NCBI GenBank assembly: GCA_004292855.1
Contig: RDXN01000064.1
Span: forward strand, 1 to 57,764
Reading direction: 5' to 3'
DNA from: Cytophagales bacterium
Lineage (GTDB): Bacteria; Bacteroidota; Bacteroidia; Cytophagales; Spirosomataceae
Length of the DNA stretch: 57,764 nt
Position numbers and translations under genes: made by a program. This document shows, piece after piece, positions 7,691 to 15,540 of the stretch. Below the pieces are notes generated by a model. It searched no databases and was not told the origin of the DNA. It worked only from the letters and a program-made list of their open reading frames with translations. How positions within the stretch are numbered: the stretch's first letter is position 1; each line of letters starts with the position of its first letter.

Positions 7691-9103
7691 CAACCCTTCT
7701 ACTTTCACATCGACTTTCCCCTTGGCAAAGACAACGGCGAGAATGGCCGTAGGTGTGAGATAGACCCCATCGGGGCGGAGTTCGTCGAGTTTGCCGTTCA
7801 GCACCACGCCTTTGGCGAGTTGGTTGCGCGTCAGTTGGGCCTGCACCGACCGCTGAATCTCGGTAAGTTGGTCGCCTACGGGGATGGTGAACTGTTTTTC
7901 GAGCATTCGGGCGAGGGTGCCTTTCAGGAGCCAACTCGCGGTGCGTTGCAGCCAACTGCTCGTTTCGAGGTCGTATTGCAGGTTTTGCAGCACGATTGTT
8001 TTGGTATCGGGGTCGTAGTGCGGGCGGCCTTTGAGATAAATGTTGCCCGACACGCTCCCATCCAGTGCGGCTTTAATAATCAGGTTCTCGTCCTGCCCAT
8101 ACAGGTCAATGTCGCGAATCGTGATGCTGTAACGGCCCTCCTGAAAGTCGTATTTCTTGCCAACGAACGTTTCGCCCGCGAGTTTGGCGGCTTCCTCATA
8201 GGTGGCTTCGCTCAGGATACTCACCTGAAAGTCATCTTTGATGCTCGGCACCACCGTCAGGTCGGGCAGCGACACGGCGGCTTTCACGTCGGGCTTGGCC
8301 CCCACGCTCGTGAGGGTGTAGCCCTCAATGCCGATCTGCGTGCAGATGGTGTTCTGCTCAAACCGCAGGGGCGTGATGAGTACCCGGCGCGGCACCACCT
8401 GCAACCAGGTTCGGTACTGCGCCGAGAGCGGGTACGGTTGCCGGACCGTATTCCAGGCTTGCAAAACGGGCGTCCGCAAGTCAATTTGTTTACGTACTTC
8501 CCGGTCGAGCGATTGGGTGATGGTGCCCAGGTTTCGGTCGATCATGCGGCCCACCAACCCCGTGATCGGAATCGAAAAACCACCGAGCCGGATGGTGGGT
8601 TTGCTGCCCCAGTCGTAGCCCTCGGCGGTGGTTTGGGTGTTTACAGACCAGTCGGGGTCGATGCTGAACCGGGTCGCAAAGCGGATGGTGATCTCGAACT
8701 CGGTATCGGCGGTTTGCAGGAACCCCAGAATACGCTTACCCGCTTTGGCCCAGATTTTCAGGGGCACCACAAACCGAAACAGGCTATCGGCCCCGCCCGC
8801 TGCCGACACGCTGATCGTGCCCTGTTTCCAAACTTTCAGGTGGATAGGGTCGCTGCCGTCGGGGGAGGGGGTCTCGAACGTGTTTGTCTCAAAAATCAGC
8901 CCGTTTACCTGCGTGTTGATCTGCCGTTCCACGTCGCGCAGGGCAATCGACACCGGCACGTTGACCGTCGAGAGGTATTTTTCGTTACGGACTTCCATTT
9001 CGGTTCGGGTATAGGATTCTTTCGGTGCCTTTGGGTTCAGTTGGCCGGTTGGGACTTTGCTACACCCAGCAACCACAAAAAGAAGCAGAAATAGGTATTT
9101 CAT
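7685..9103 (-). CDS. DUF4403 family lipoprotein
   Basis: The 472-residue protein has a lipoprotein signal (MKYLFLLLFVVAGCSKVP; Cys14). The body matches my memory of DUF4403: an N-terminal VNVPVSIALRDVERQINTQV, repeated VPLKIWAK-like strands, GYDWGSKPTIRLGGFSIPI, and a near-duplicate second half ending in LTPTAILAVVFAKGKVDV. The duplicated long beta and helix pattern recalls lipid-binding tubular (SMP/BPI-like) folds, which is inference. Function is unknown. The start overlaps the stop of the DUF2027-Smr gene by four bases, so the two are co-transcribed. The stop codon is provided by a palindromic repeat. Confidence 0.85.
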   Translation of the reverse strand: MKYLFLLLFVVAGCSKVPTGQLNPKAPKESYTRTEMEVRNEKYLSTVNVPVSIALRDVERQINTQVNGLIFETNTFETPSPDGSDPIHLKVWKQGTISVSAAGGADSLFRFVVPLKIWAKAGKRILGFLQTADTEFEITIRFATRFSIDPDWSVNTQTTAEGYDWGSKPTIRLGGFSIPITGLVGRMIDRNLGTITQSLDREVRKQIDLRTPVLQAWNTVRQPYPLSAQYRTWLQVVPRRVLITPLRFEQNTICTQIGIEGYTLTSVGAKPDVKAAVSLPDLTVVPSIKDDFQVSILSEATYEEAAKLAGETFVGKKYDFQEGRYSITIRDIDLYGQDENLIIKAALDGSVSGNIYLKGRPHYDPDTKTIVLQNLQYDLETSSWLQRTASWLLKGTLARMLEKQFTIPVGDQLTEIQRSVQAQLTRNQLAKGVVLNGKLDELRPDGVYLTPTAILAVVFAKGKVDVKVEGLQ

Positions 9104-10095
9104 TTAATTACCACTTTCGTTGCCCCGTATCCAAATTTTTGCTTTTGGGCGTCTTCGAAAAACCGCACGTGCGGGTGTCGGCCTAGCCGCCGGTGGAGTT
9201 CGGTGCGGAGCGTGCCGCTGCCTACGCCGTGAATGAACGTGATCTCGCTCATGCCCGTAGCTACGGCGTTTTCGAGCAGTTTCTCAAACGATTCGAGCTG
9301 CAAATCGAGCAGTTCGGCGGGCTGCCGGGAGCCGGGGCCGTTCGGCAACAAAACCTCCACGTGCAGGTCAACCACCGCCGAGGGCCGTTCAAACGACAGC
9401 GGCTGTTCGGGTTGGTCTTTGGCCTTGAGCATCTGCTCCCGGATCTCGTCGGGCTTGAGCGCGACGGTGGGCAGGGGCATCAGGGCCTCGGCAGGGGCCT
9501 CTTTCTCGTCGGCATCGAGTTGAAAGAGATGACCGGACAGGTTCAGAACGGGCACCGTTTTTTTAGCGGCATGGAACGTCTGCGCCCGGCACTTGAGCCG
9601 TTTCACCAACGGGACACGAAACTGAACCTTTGCCGCCCGAAACCACAGCCCTTGAAATAGAAACGTGGGCCAATTGTCGAGCGTCGAGAAGGAATAATAG
9701 TCATTCAGTTTGGCTTGCGAACGGGGCTTCAACACGCCCGACTGCAGGCCGTTGAGCGTGGTGCCTCGCTCTTCCGAAAGCGTGTAGGGCAGGTCCCAAT
9801 CGGTGTTATTCACTACATGCACGGCAAACTCACGATCATTTTGGGCCACGAACGCCATGTAGATGCCTTGATTGGATAAGATGGTGGGACCGGACGTGCG
9901 TTGGGGTTCCTGCCCGCCCGTAGGTTTCAGGAGCCGTTCGGCCTCCATCGGCGAAACTACCACAAGTTCGGAACGCATCACGGGAATGCGAAACCCGTCT
10001 TCGATCTCAATTTCGACCTGATTACCCGTCAAGAAGCGCGTTACCACGCCCTGTTCTTTGGCCCGAATCATGCGGACTTTATCGCCAATATTCAT
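9100..10095 (-). CDS. DUF2027 and Smr domain protein
   Basis: The 331-residue protein begins with a KOW/Tudor-like segment (MNIGDKVRMIRAKEQGVVTR to about 50). A central DUF2027 beta domain follows (FVAQNDREFAVHVVNNTDWD). The C-terminal Smr domain is clear: VVDLHVEVL, then a helix, ITFIHGVGSGTLRTEL and FGYGATKVVIK. Smr domains nick or bind nucleic acid (MutS2, SmrB on stalled ribosomes); the HGxGxG loop is intact. It is probably cytoplasmic. It is followed with a 4-base overlap by the DUF4403 lipoprotein gene. Confidence 0.88.
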   Translation of the reverse strand: MNIGDKVRMIRAKEQGVVTRFLTGNQVEIEIEDGFRIPVMRSELVVVSPMEAERLLKPTGGQEPQRTSGPTILSNQGIYMAFVAQNDREFAVHVVNNTDWDLPYTLSEERGTTLNGLQSGVLKPRSQAKLNDYYSFSTLDNWPTFLFQGLWFRAAKVQFRVPLVKRLKCRAQTFHAAKKTVPVLNLSGHLFQLDADEKEAPAEALMPLPTVALKPDEIREQMLKAKDQPEQPLSFERPSAVVDLHVEVLLPNGPGSRQPAELLDLQLESFEKLLENAVATGMSEITFIHGVGSGTLRTELHRRLGRHPHVRFFEDAQKQKFGYGATKVVIK

Positions 10096-10127
10096 TTTCT
10101 AAGCTATGTTACCGAAATCTTAACACA

Positions 10128-10167
10128 AAAAAAACGGTAACGTTTCGCCAAAGCTAACGTTACCGTA
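10128..10167 (-). terminator. Intrinsic terminator after hxlR-type gene
   Basis: On the minus strand ACGGTAACGTT and AACGTTACCGT form a perfect 11-bp stem followed by eight T. It lies 34 bases after the HxlR stop and separates that gene from the DUF2027-Smr gene. Confidence 0.85.
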
Positions 10168-10200
10168 CGGGAAATTGCCTAAAGCGAGCCGAGCGGGTGT

Positions 10201-10539
10201 TTATATCTCCATGAATGGCTCACCAATGTGCTTTAAACCATGCAACAGAGGCAAAACTTTAAGCCCCTTTTTGGTTAGCCGATACTCAACACGGGGCGGA
10301 ACCTCACTAAACGATTCCTTTTCCAAAACCCCCAGTCCGATTAGTGTTTTCAATTCCTGGATCAGAACCTTCTCACTAACATCGGGCATCATCCGCCTAA
10401 GTTCGCCATACCGTCGGGTGTGTTCTCCGAGATTGAGCAGAATGAAGAGCCGCCACTTACCACAAATAATATCGAGTGTTTTTCTCAGCACTTGCTGATC
10501 CCGATCAACCACGTACGCGTCACGATTACTATCCTTCAT
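10201..10539 (-). CDS. HxlR-family winged-helix transcriptional regulator
   Basis: The 112-residue protein is a MarR/HxlR-type DNA-binding regulator. Family marks are LDIICGKWRLFILLNLGEHTRRYGELRRMM at residues 22-52, the recognition helix VSEKVLIQELKTL and the wing PPRVEYRLTKKGLKVLPLL. One cysteine (Cys26, in IICGKW) could sense oxidants or electrophiles, but it is not at the N-terminal position of YodB or HypR. Its target is unclear: the divergent side holds only a small lipoprotein on the same strand upstream. A TATCTTTG promoter and TTG box lie 70-100 bases upstream and a strong terminator follows, so it is monocistronic. Confidence 0.9.
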   Translation of the reverse strand: MKDSNRDAYVVDRDQQVLRKTLDIICGKWRLFILLNLGEHTRRYGELRRMMPDVSEKVLIQELKTLIGLGVLEKESFSEVPPRVEYRLTKKGLKVLPLLHGLKHIGEPFMEI

Positions 10540-10609
10540 AAAGAAAGGGTGTCCAATACTAACCTTTTTGTGTGTAACTTATTGATTAATAAGCAGTTGG
10601 ATTATTGGG

Positions 10610-10641
10610 CAAAGATAGAAGTCGGGTTATGATTTAAACAA
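10610..10641 (-). promoter_or_regulatory. Promoter of hxlR-type gene
   Basis: On the minus strand TTG (10641-10639) is followed after 21 bases by TATCTTTG (10617-10610). This fits the Bacteroidota TTG / TAnnTTTG arrangement. The leader would be about 65 bases. Confidence 0.6.
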
Positions 10642-10758
10642 GACCTAACTTTTTTATCCGTAGAAACTTGTTCCAAAATCCAGCTAAATGGCCTCATTTT
10701 ATGTGTTTTTTGATTGTCAAATTAGTCAAACCACACAAAATCAGAACCTTGCTTTTCT

Positions 10759-10932
10759 TTACTGCCGGATGTCTGTGGCAACAGAATCCGTCAGGACAGG
10801 CTTACGGGCCGAATCGCCGTAGTCCTTTTCAACAGGAGCCGAGGGTGTTTGTCCCGATGTGCTATCCTGTTTTGTGTTGGCTGTGCAGGCCACTGACCCG
10901 GTTACCAACAAAGTGAAAATCAGAGCTTTCAT
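10759..10932 (-). CDS. Small lipoprotein, 57 residues, unknown function
   Basis: An ATG at 10932 on the minus strand opens 57 codons ending TAA at 10759. The protein begins MKALIFTLLVTGSVACTANT, a clear lipoprotein signal with the lipobox cysteine at 16. The mature part is hydrophilic and S/T/D-rich (QDSTSGQTPSAPVEKDYGDS). Codon use looks like that of the neighbours. It is followed downstream by the HxlR regulator on the same strand but with a 219 bp gap that contains the regulator's own promoter. I recognise no family. An 82-residue frame on the opposite strand is less plausible because it has no such signal. Confidence 0.65.
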   Translation of the reverse strand: MKALIFTLLVTGSVACTANTKQDSTSGQTPSAPVEKDYGDSARKPVLTDSVATDIRQ

Positions 10933-11086
10933 GTGTTGTTGAGAAGTGAAATTTTTCTATTTTTAGTTCAACGATAAATATACGTCAATAGGTATAGCAT
11001 AGTTCAACGGTTAAGTATTTTTTAATGATCAATTCCCACAGATTTAGAAGATTTTAATAAAAATGAGTGCCTAAGAGCTGTATCCT

Positions 11087-11094
11087 TACTTTTA
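11087..11094 (+). promoter_or_regulatory. -7 element of miaA, nearly leaderless
   Basis: TACTTTTA (TAnnTTTR) ends four bases before the miaA ATG at 11099. Transcription would begin at or next to the start codon. Confidence 0.45.
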
Positions 11095-11098
11095 CAGC

Positions 11099-11977
11099 AT
11101 GAAAAGGCATAACGCCCAAAAAAAAACATTACTTGTCGTGGCTGGCCCTACGGCTGTAGGCAAAACCCAATTTTGTGTTCAACTCGCCAAACAATACCAA
11201 ACGGATGTAGTCTCTGCCGACTCGCGGCAGTTGTATCGTGAATTGAGTATCGGTACGGCCAAACCTACTGAGGTTGACATGGAGGGCGTTCGGCATCATT
11301 TCATTAGCTCCCATTCGGTGCAGGAGGTCGTGAGCGCGGGCCGCTACGAGCGCGAATGCCTTGCCCTATTGAACACGCTTTTCCAGGCGAAAGATATCGT
11401 GATAATGACTGGTGGTACTGGGCTTTACATCGATGCCGTTTGTTTTGGTCTCGACGATATTCCATCCATAGACCCGGCTATTCGGGAGGAATTGATGGCC
11501 CGTGTTGCTCAGGAAGGATTGGTGAATCTGCAAGTCGAGCTGCGCGAACGGGACCCTGTATATGCCGCTACTGCCGACCTCCAGAACACGCAGCGTGTGG
11601 TGCGTGCGCTCGAAGTGTGCCTGGGCACAGGCCAACCGTTCTCCTCGTTCCGGCGGCAACAGACTGCTCCGCGCCCGTTCGATATAAAACTGACGGCCCT
11701 CGACCGTCCCCGCGACGAACTTTACGCCCGCATCGATGCCCGTGTGGATGCCATGTTGCAGGCCGGACTGCTCGACGAAGTGCGCTCACTCCTGCCCTAC
11801 CGCGACCATTTGGCCCTTCGGACAGTGGGGTATCAGGAAGTGTTCGCCCATTTTGATGGCGAGTATGAGCATGATGAGATGGTAACCCGAATCAAGCAAA
11901 ACACCCGACGTTATGCCAAGCGGCAATTAACCTGGTTTCGGAATCGGGGCTATGAACAGATAACAGTGAGCAGATAA
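11099..11977 (+). CDS. miaA: tRNA dimethylallyltransferase MiaA
   Basis: The 292-residue enzyme transfers a dimethylallyl group to A37 of tRNAs reading UNN codons. Motifs are the P-loop GPTAVGKTQ near residue 16, DSRQLYRELSIGTAKPT near 41, GGTGLYIDAV near 104, and the C-terminal RYAKRQLTWFRNR. Length is close to the usual 300-310. The last seven residues (EQITVSR) and the stop codon are encoded inside a heptamer-repeat palindrome that fills the space to the convergent guaA gene, so the original C-terminus has been replaced. A TAnnTTTR element ends four bases upstream of the ATG, suggesting a leaderless message. Confidence 0.95.
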   Translation: MKRHNAQKKTLLVVAGPTAVGKTQFCVQLAKQYQTDVVSADSRQLYRELSIGTAKPTEVDMEGVRHHFISSHSVQEVVSAGRYERECLALLNTLFQAKDIVIMTGGTGLYIDAVCFGLDDIPSIDPAIREELMARVAQEGLVNLQVELRERDPVYAATADLQNTQRVVRALEVCLGTGQPFSSFRRQQTAPRPFDIKLTALDRPRDELYARIDARVDAMLQAGLLDEVRSLLPYRDHLALRTVGYQEVFAHFDGEYEHDEMVTRIKQNTRRYAKRQLTWFRNRGYEQITVSR

Positions 11978-12125
11978 CAGGGAACAGCGATCAACGAACA
12001 GAGCTGCCTTCTGTTCACTGTTATCTGTTCACTGTTATCTGTTCACTGTTATCTGTTATCTGTTATCTGTTATCTGTTATCTGTTATCTGTTCACTGTTA
12101 TCTGTTATCTGTTATCTGTTATCTG
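11954..12125. repeat. Large heptamer-repeat palindrome between miaA and guaA
   Basis: The left side (11954-12002) is seven 7-bp words: GAACAGA, TAACAGT, GAGCAGA, TAACAGG, GAACAGC, GATCAAC, GAACAGA. The right side (12011-12125) is sixteen words of CTGTTAT or CTGTTCA plus three bases. The two sides are complementary in register, so the element can fold into a long hairpin with many alternative registers. The right arm has clearly expanded. The left arm encodes the miaA C-terminus; the guaA stop lies three bases beyond the right arm. Confidence 0.92.
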
Positions 12126-12128
12126 AAA

Positions 12129-13661
12129 TTACTCCCATTCAATCGTGGCCGGTGGCTTGCTCGAAATGTCGTAGACAACGCGGTTGACGCCCTTAACGCG
12201 GTTGATGATCTCGTTCGAGATATCGGCCAGAAACTCGTAGGGCAAGTGCGCCCAGTCGGCGGTCATCCCGTCGACGCTCGTCACGGCTCGGAGGGCCACG
12301 ACGCGCTCGTACGTGCGCTCGTCGCCCATAACGCCAACGGATTGGACAGGGAGCAACATGGCTCCGGCTTGCCAAACCTGATCGTAGAGGCCGTATCGAC
12401 GCAGGCCGTCGATAAAGAGGTGATCCACTTCCTGCAAAATCTGGACTTTTTCGGCAGTCACATCGCCCAAAATACGGATGCCCAAACCGGGGCCGGGAAA
12501 CGGATGACGACCCAACAGCGACTGCGGCAAGCCCAAGGTGCGGCCCACGGCCCGTACCTCGTCTTTGAAGAGGGTGTTGAGCGGCTCCACAATTTTCAGT
12601 TTCATGAAATCGGGCAGGCCACCCACGTTGTGGTGCGACTTAATGGTAGCCGATGGCCCTTTGACCGAAACTGATTCGATCACGTCGGGGTAGATGGTGC
12701 CCTGACCAAGCCACACCACGTCTTCGAGGAGGTGAGCCTCCTGATCGAACACGTCGATAAACGTTCGGCCAATGGCTTTTCGCTTGGCTTCGGGGTCGGT
12801 GAGGCCAGCGAGGGCGGTGTAGAATTGGTCTTTGGCATCGACGCCTTTGATGTTCAGGCCGAGGGTGTTATAGCCCGCCAGCACCTGCTCAAATTCGTCT
12901 TTGCGGAGCAGACCGTTATCGACAAAAATACAGTACAGATTTTGTCCGATGGCCCGGTGTACTAACGTAGCCGCCACCGACGAATCGACCCCGCCCGAAA
13001 GAGCCATCACCACTTTGTCGTCGCCAAGTTTTGCTTTCAGGTCGGCCACGGTTGCTTCCACAAACGAGTCGGCGGTCCAGTCGCCACGGCATCCGCAAAT
13101 ATCGACTACGAAGTTGTGGAGCAGTTGCTTGCCTTGCAGGGAGTGGGTCACCTCGGGGTGAAACTGAATCCCGTAGGTTTCTTCGCCCTCGATCTGGAAA
13201 GCCGCTACCCGTACGGTTTCGGTCGAGGCAATAATCTGGTACGAGTCGGGGACCTGAGTAATGGTATCGGCGTGCGACATCCAGACTTGGGAATGGGCAT
13301 CCAGCCCTTTCAGCAGGCGATTATCGGCATCGACAGTGCCCAATTTAGCCCGGCCATACTCGCGAATGCTGGAAGCCTGTACCTCGCCCCCGCCCGTTTG
13401 GGCCATCAGTTGAGCACCATAGCAAACGCCCAAAACGGGCAGTTTTTGCCGGAACTTGCTCAAGTCCACCCTGGGCGAATCGGGATCGCGCACGGAACAG
13501 GGGCTACCTGAGAGGATGACACCCTTGATGGCGGGCGTGATGTCGGGAATGTTGTTGTAGGGATGGATTTCGCAGTAGACGTTGAGTTCGCGGACCCGGC
13601 GGGCAATGAGTTGGGTGTATTGCGAACCGAAATCCAGAATCAGTAGTTGCTCGGTGGCCAT
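12129..13661 (-). CDS. guaA: GMP synthase (glutamine-hydrolysing)
   Basis: The 510-residue enzyme amidates XMP to GMP. The start is set at 13661 ([20 protein letters not shown]); an earlier ATG at 13682 lies over the promoter. The N-terminal class I glutaminase has [11 protein letters not shown] (nucleophile Cys) and QFHPEVTH. The ATP pyrophosphatase loop is [15 protein letters not shown] near residue 220. The C-terminal dimerisation part ends [28 protein letters not shown] in the expected way. It converges with miaA. A TACTTTTG element lies 19 bases upstream of the start. Confidence 0.97.
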   Translation of the reverse strand: MATEQLLILDFGSQYTQLIARRVRELNVYCEIHPYNNIPDITPAIKGVILSGSPCSVRDPDSPRVDLSKFRQKLPVLGVCYGAQLMAQTGGGEVQASSIREYGRAKLGTVDADNRLLKGLDAHSQVWMSHADTITQVPDSYQIIASTETVRVAAFQIEGEETYGIQFHPEVTHSLQGKQLLHNFVVDICGCRGDWTADSFVEATVADLKAKLGDDKVVMALSGGVDSSVAATLVHRAIGQNLYCIFVDNGLLRKDEFEQVLAGYNTLGLNIKGVDAKDQFYTALAGLTDPEAKRKAIGRTFIDVFDQEAHLLEDVVWLGQGTIYPDVIESVSVKGPSATIKSHHNVGGLPDFMKLKIVEPLNTLFKDEVRAVGRTLGLPQSLLGRHPFPGPGLGIRILGDVTAEKVQILQEVDHLFIDGLRRYGLYDQVWQAGAMLLPVQSVGVMGDERTYERVVALRAVTSVDGMTADWAHLPYEFLADISNEIINRVKGVNRVVYDISSKPPATIEWE

Positions 13662-13679
13662 GCTTCGGTTTCTAAGGTA

Positions 13680-13687
13680 CAAAAGTA
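13680..13687 (-). promoter_or_regulatory. -7 element of guaA
   Basis: TACTTTTG on the minus strand matches TAnnTTTG and sits 19 bases before the chosen guaA ATG. It supports the shorter start. Confidence 0.55.
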
Positions 13688-13867
13688 GGGTGTTTTGCCT
13701 GAAAAACCAGTACTTGCTTTTCCTTCAGGTATATGACCAACTCCTGATGCCGACAGGTTAGCGTTCATAGAGGACTGTGAAGTTGGCGACGTATTTCTCT
13801 TCGATACTATCTATATTTTACATTATTTTACGTTTACAGGCTACAAACACAATCATCCTGTAAAACC

Positions 13868-14650
13868 ATGAAATCAACTATCCTCTTACTGCTTCTTATG
13901 GGTCTCTGCACAATTGTAGGGGCACAGACCGACACCACCAGGGCAAAACGCACCACAAAAGCACCTGCCAGAACCTCCGACGGGGCACCCTCTACACCTA
14001 ACCCGATTCAAGTGGTCGATCCGGTTGTAGACCCCGGTTCGTTTATGATGATGCGACGCATCGATAATCGGTATGAGGGTGTTCAGGGAACGCCATACTT
14101 TTTGAATGATTGGGTTATAGGGCGTATTGATATGATGAATGGACAACAGTACGACAAAGTACCCATCAAGTACGACGCCCACAACCAGAACCTGGTGCTT
14201 CGGCGCGATACCTCGCGCGATTCGATTATCGTATACCCCAACTACGTAAAACAGTTTGTACTCCGCGCCGACGATGGGGCCGAATGGCTATTCAGGCGAT
14301 ATCCGATGGTAAAAGTGAACGATAACGACCTCAAAAACGGGTACTTCATTGTGCTTTACGAAGGAAAAACATCGCTCCTGAAGCGGGTTAGCAAGACCTT
14401 CAAGAAAGCTGATTACAAAGACCCATACTCCACTAACGTTCGTTACGATACCTACAAAAACGATTTTGCCTATTACCTGCTGCGCCCCGACAACACGCTC
14501 ACAAAGGTGAAGAAAATGGGCAAAAAAACCCTTTTCGACGCTCTGAACGACAAAGGAGCCAATTTTGAGGCTTTCGCTATGCAGGAAAAACTCGACTTTA
14601 AGAGCGACACCGACTTTGTCAGAGTCGTGAAATATTACGACAGTTTGTGA
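13868..14650 (+). CDS. Secreted protein of unknown function
   Basis: The 260-residue precursor has a signal peptide (MKSTILLLLLMGLCTIVGAQ) followed by a T/R/K/P-rich linker to about residue 55. The rest is a mixed beta domain with DNRYEGVQGTPYFLNDWVIG, VYPNYVKQFVLRADDGAEWLF, YFIVLYEGKTSLLKRVSKTF and a C-terminal helix pair. I do not recognise the family. It is followed after 55 bases by the TonB-like gene on the same strand, so the two may be co-transcribed. It is probably periplasmic or surface-located. Confidence 0.8.
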   Translation: MKSTILLLLLMGLCTIVGAQTDTTRAKRTTKAPARTSDGAPSTPNPIQVVDPVVDPGSFMMMRRIDNRYEGVQGTPYFLNDWVIGRIDMMNGQQYDKVPIKYDAHNQNLVLRRDTSRDSIIVYPNYVKQFVLRADDGAEWLFRRYPMVKVNDNDLKNGYFIVLYEGKTSLLKRVSKTFKKADYKDPYSTNVRYDTYKNDFAYYLLRPDNTLTKVKKMGKKTLFDALNDKGANFEAFAMQEKLDFKSDTDFVRVVKYYDSL

Positions 14651-14705
14651 AATCCTAAACGGGACTGCATCCAACGGGAAACATTGTCATAAACTCCCGT
14701 TGGTC

Positions 14706-15524
14706 ATGAACACGCTTACCGCTACCTCGCTCAACGATATTGTGTTTGAGCACCGCAATCGCGCTTACGGAGCCTATTTGCTCCGCCAACTGTATAAACC
14801 GACGCTCACCCGCGCTTTGGGTATGGGCGTCGGTGTTTTTTTGCTGGCCGTTTCGGCCCCTACACTCTACGCCCACTTTGCCGACCGCTCCAACGCAGTG
14901 GTGATGACCGAGGTGACCCTAACGAAAGTGAAAATGGTGGAGCCGGTTGAAAAGACAAAACCGTTTGAACCCGAAAAAATTAAGCTCCCGACAGTCAAAA
15001 CCGTTCGGAGCGTTGTGTTCGAGGTTCGCCCCGACGACGAAGTGAAAGCCGAAGAACTTCCTCCCACCGTTGACGAGCTTGCCAACGCCCAACCTGACCA
15101 GCAAACACAGGAAGGCACTGGCGAGGAAACCGCGATTATTGCGCCCCCCGAAGAAACAGTCGCGCCGACCAAAACCGAGAAGGCAGTCGACATGGCCCCA
15201 CGCGAAGAGGAGATTTTTACGACTACCGAACAACAACCGGAGTTTCCGGGTGGCATGGAAGGCTTGAACAGCTATCTGAACAAAAACCTACGTTACCCGC
15301 AGTCGGCAGTCCGGGCCAACATGAGCGGCAAAGTGTTTGTGAGTTTTGTAGTCAACACCGATGGCAACCTGACCGACATGCAGATATTGCGAGGCATTGG
15401 CTTCGGCTGCGACGAAGAAGCCCTGCGCGTAATTCGGCAGATGCCCCGCTGGAAACCCGGCAAGCAATCGGGCCGGGCGGTTCGGGTCCGGTTCAATTTG
15501 CCCGTGGCGTTTACGTTGGAGTAG
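14706..15524 (+). CDS. TonB-family energy transducer
   Basis: The 272-residue protein has the Bacteroidota TonB layout. A cytoplasmic N-terminus (LNDIVFEHRNRAYGAYLLRQ) precedes one membrane segment at about residues 38-58. A proline/glutamate-rich periplasmic spacer follows. The C-terminal TonB domain at 180-272 contains PEFPGGMEGLNSYLNKNLRY, GKVFVSFVVNTDGNLTDM and AVRVRFNLPVAFTLE. The ATG at 14706 is preferred to a TTG two codons earlier. It would couple inner-membrane proton motive force to TonB-dependent receptors, though no exbBD genes lie nearby. nspC starts only 16 bases after its stop, with its own promoter overlapping the gap. Confidence 0.9.
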   Translation: MNTLTATSLNDIVFEHRNRAYGAYLLRQLYKPTLTRALGMGVGVFLLAVSAPTLYAHFADRSNAVVMTEVTLTKVKMVEPVEKTKPFEPEKIKLPTVKTVRSVVFEVRPDDEVKAEELPPTVDELANAQPDQQTQEGTGEETAIIAPPEETVAPTKTEKAVDMAPREEEIFTTTEQQPEFPGGMEGLNSYLNKNLRYPQSAVRANMSGKVFVSFVVNTDGNLTDMQILRGIGFGCDEEALRVIRQMPRWKPGKQSGRAVRVRFNLPVAFTLE

Positions 15525-15528
15525 GGTG

Positions 15529-15536
15529 TATCTTTG
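15529..15536 (+). promoter_or_regulatory. -7 element of nspC, leaderless arrangement
   Basis: TATCTTTG ends four bases before the nspC ATG at 15541, and starts four bases after the TonB-gene stop codon. Transcription would begin at the ATG itself. Confidence 0.6.
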
Positions 15537-15540
15537 CCCC

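Noticed and set aside
7670-9094. A 474-codon open frame on the plus strand, opposite the DUF4403 gene
   Set aside because: It mirrors the real gene over its whole length, has no signal or domain pattern, and crosses a repeat. The minus-strand frame has a lipobox and family motifs.
10668-10916. An 82-codon plus-strand frame
   Set aside because: It overlaps the 57-codon minus-strand frame that has a convincing lipoprotein signal; the plus frame has odd composition (W, P, Q) and no motif.
12011-12125. CRISPR array or simple microsatellite between miaA and guaA
   Set aside because: The 7-bp words are contiguous with no spacers, and a complementary left arm shows it is one half of a palindrome.
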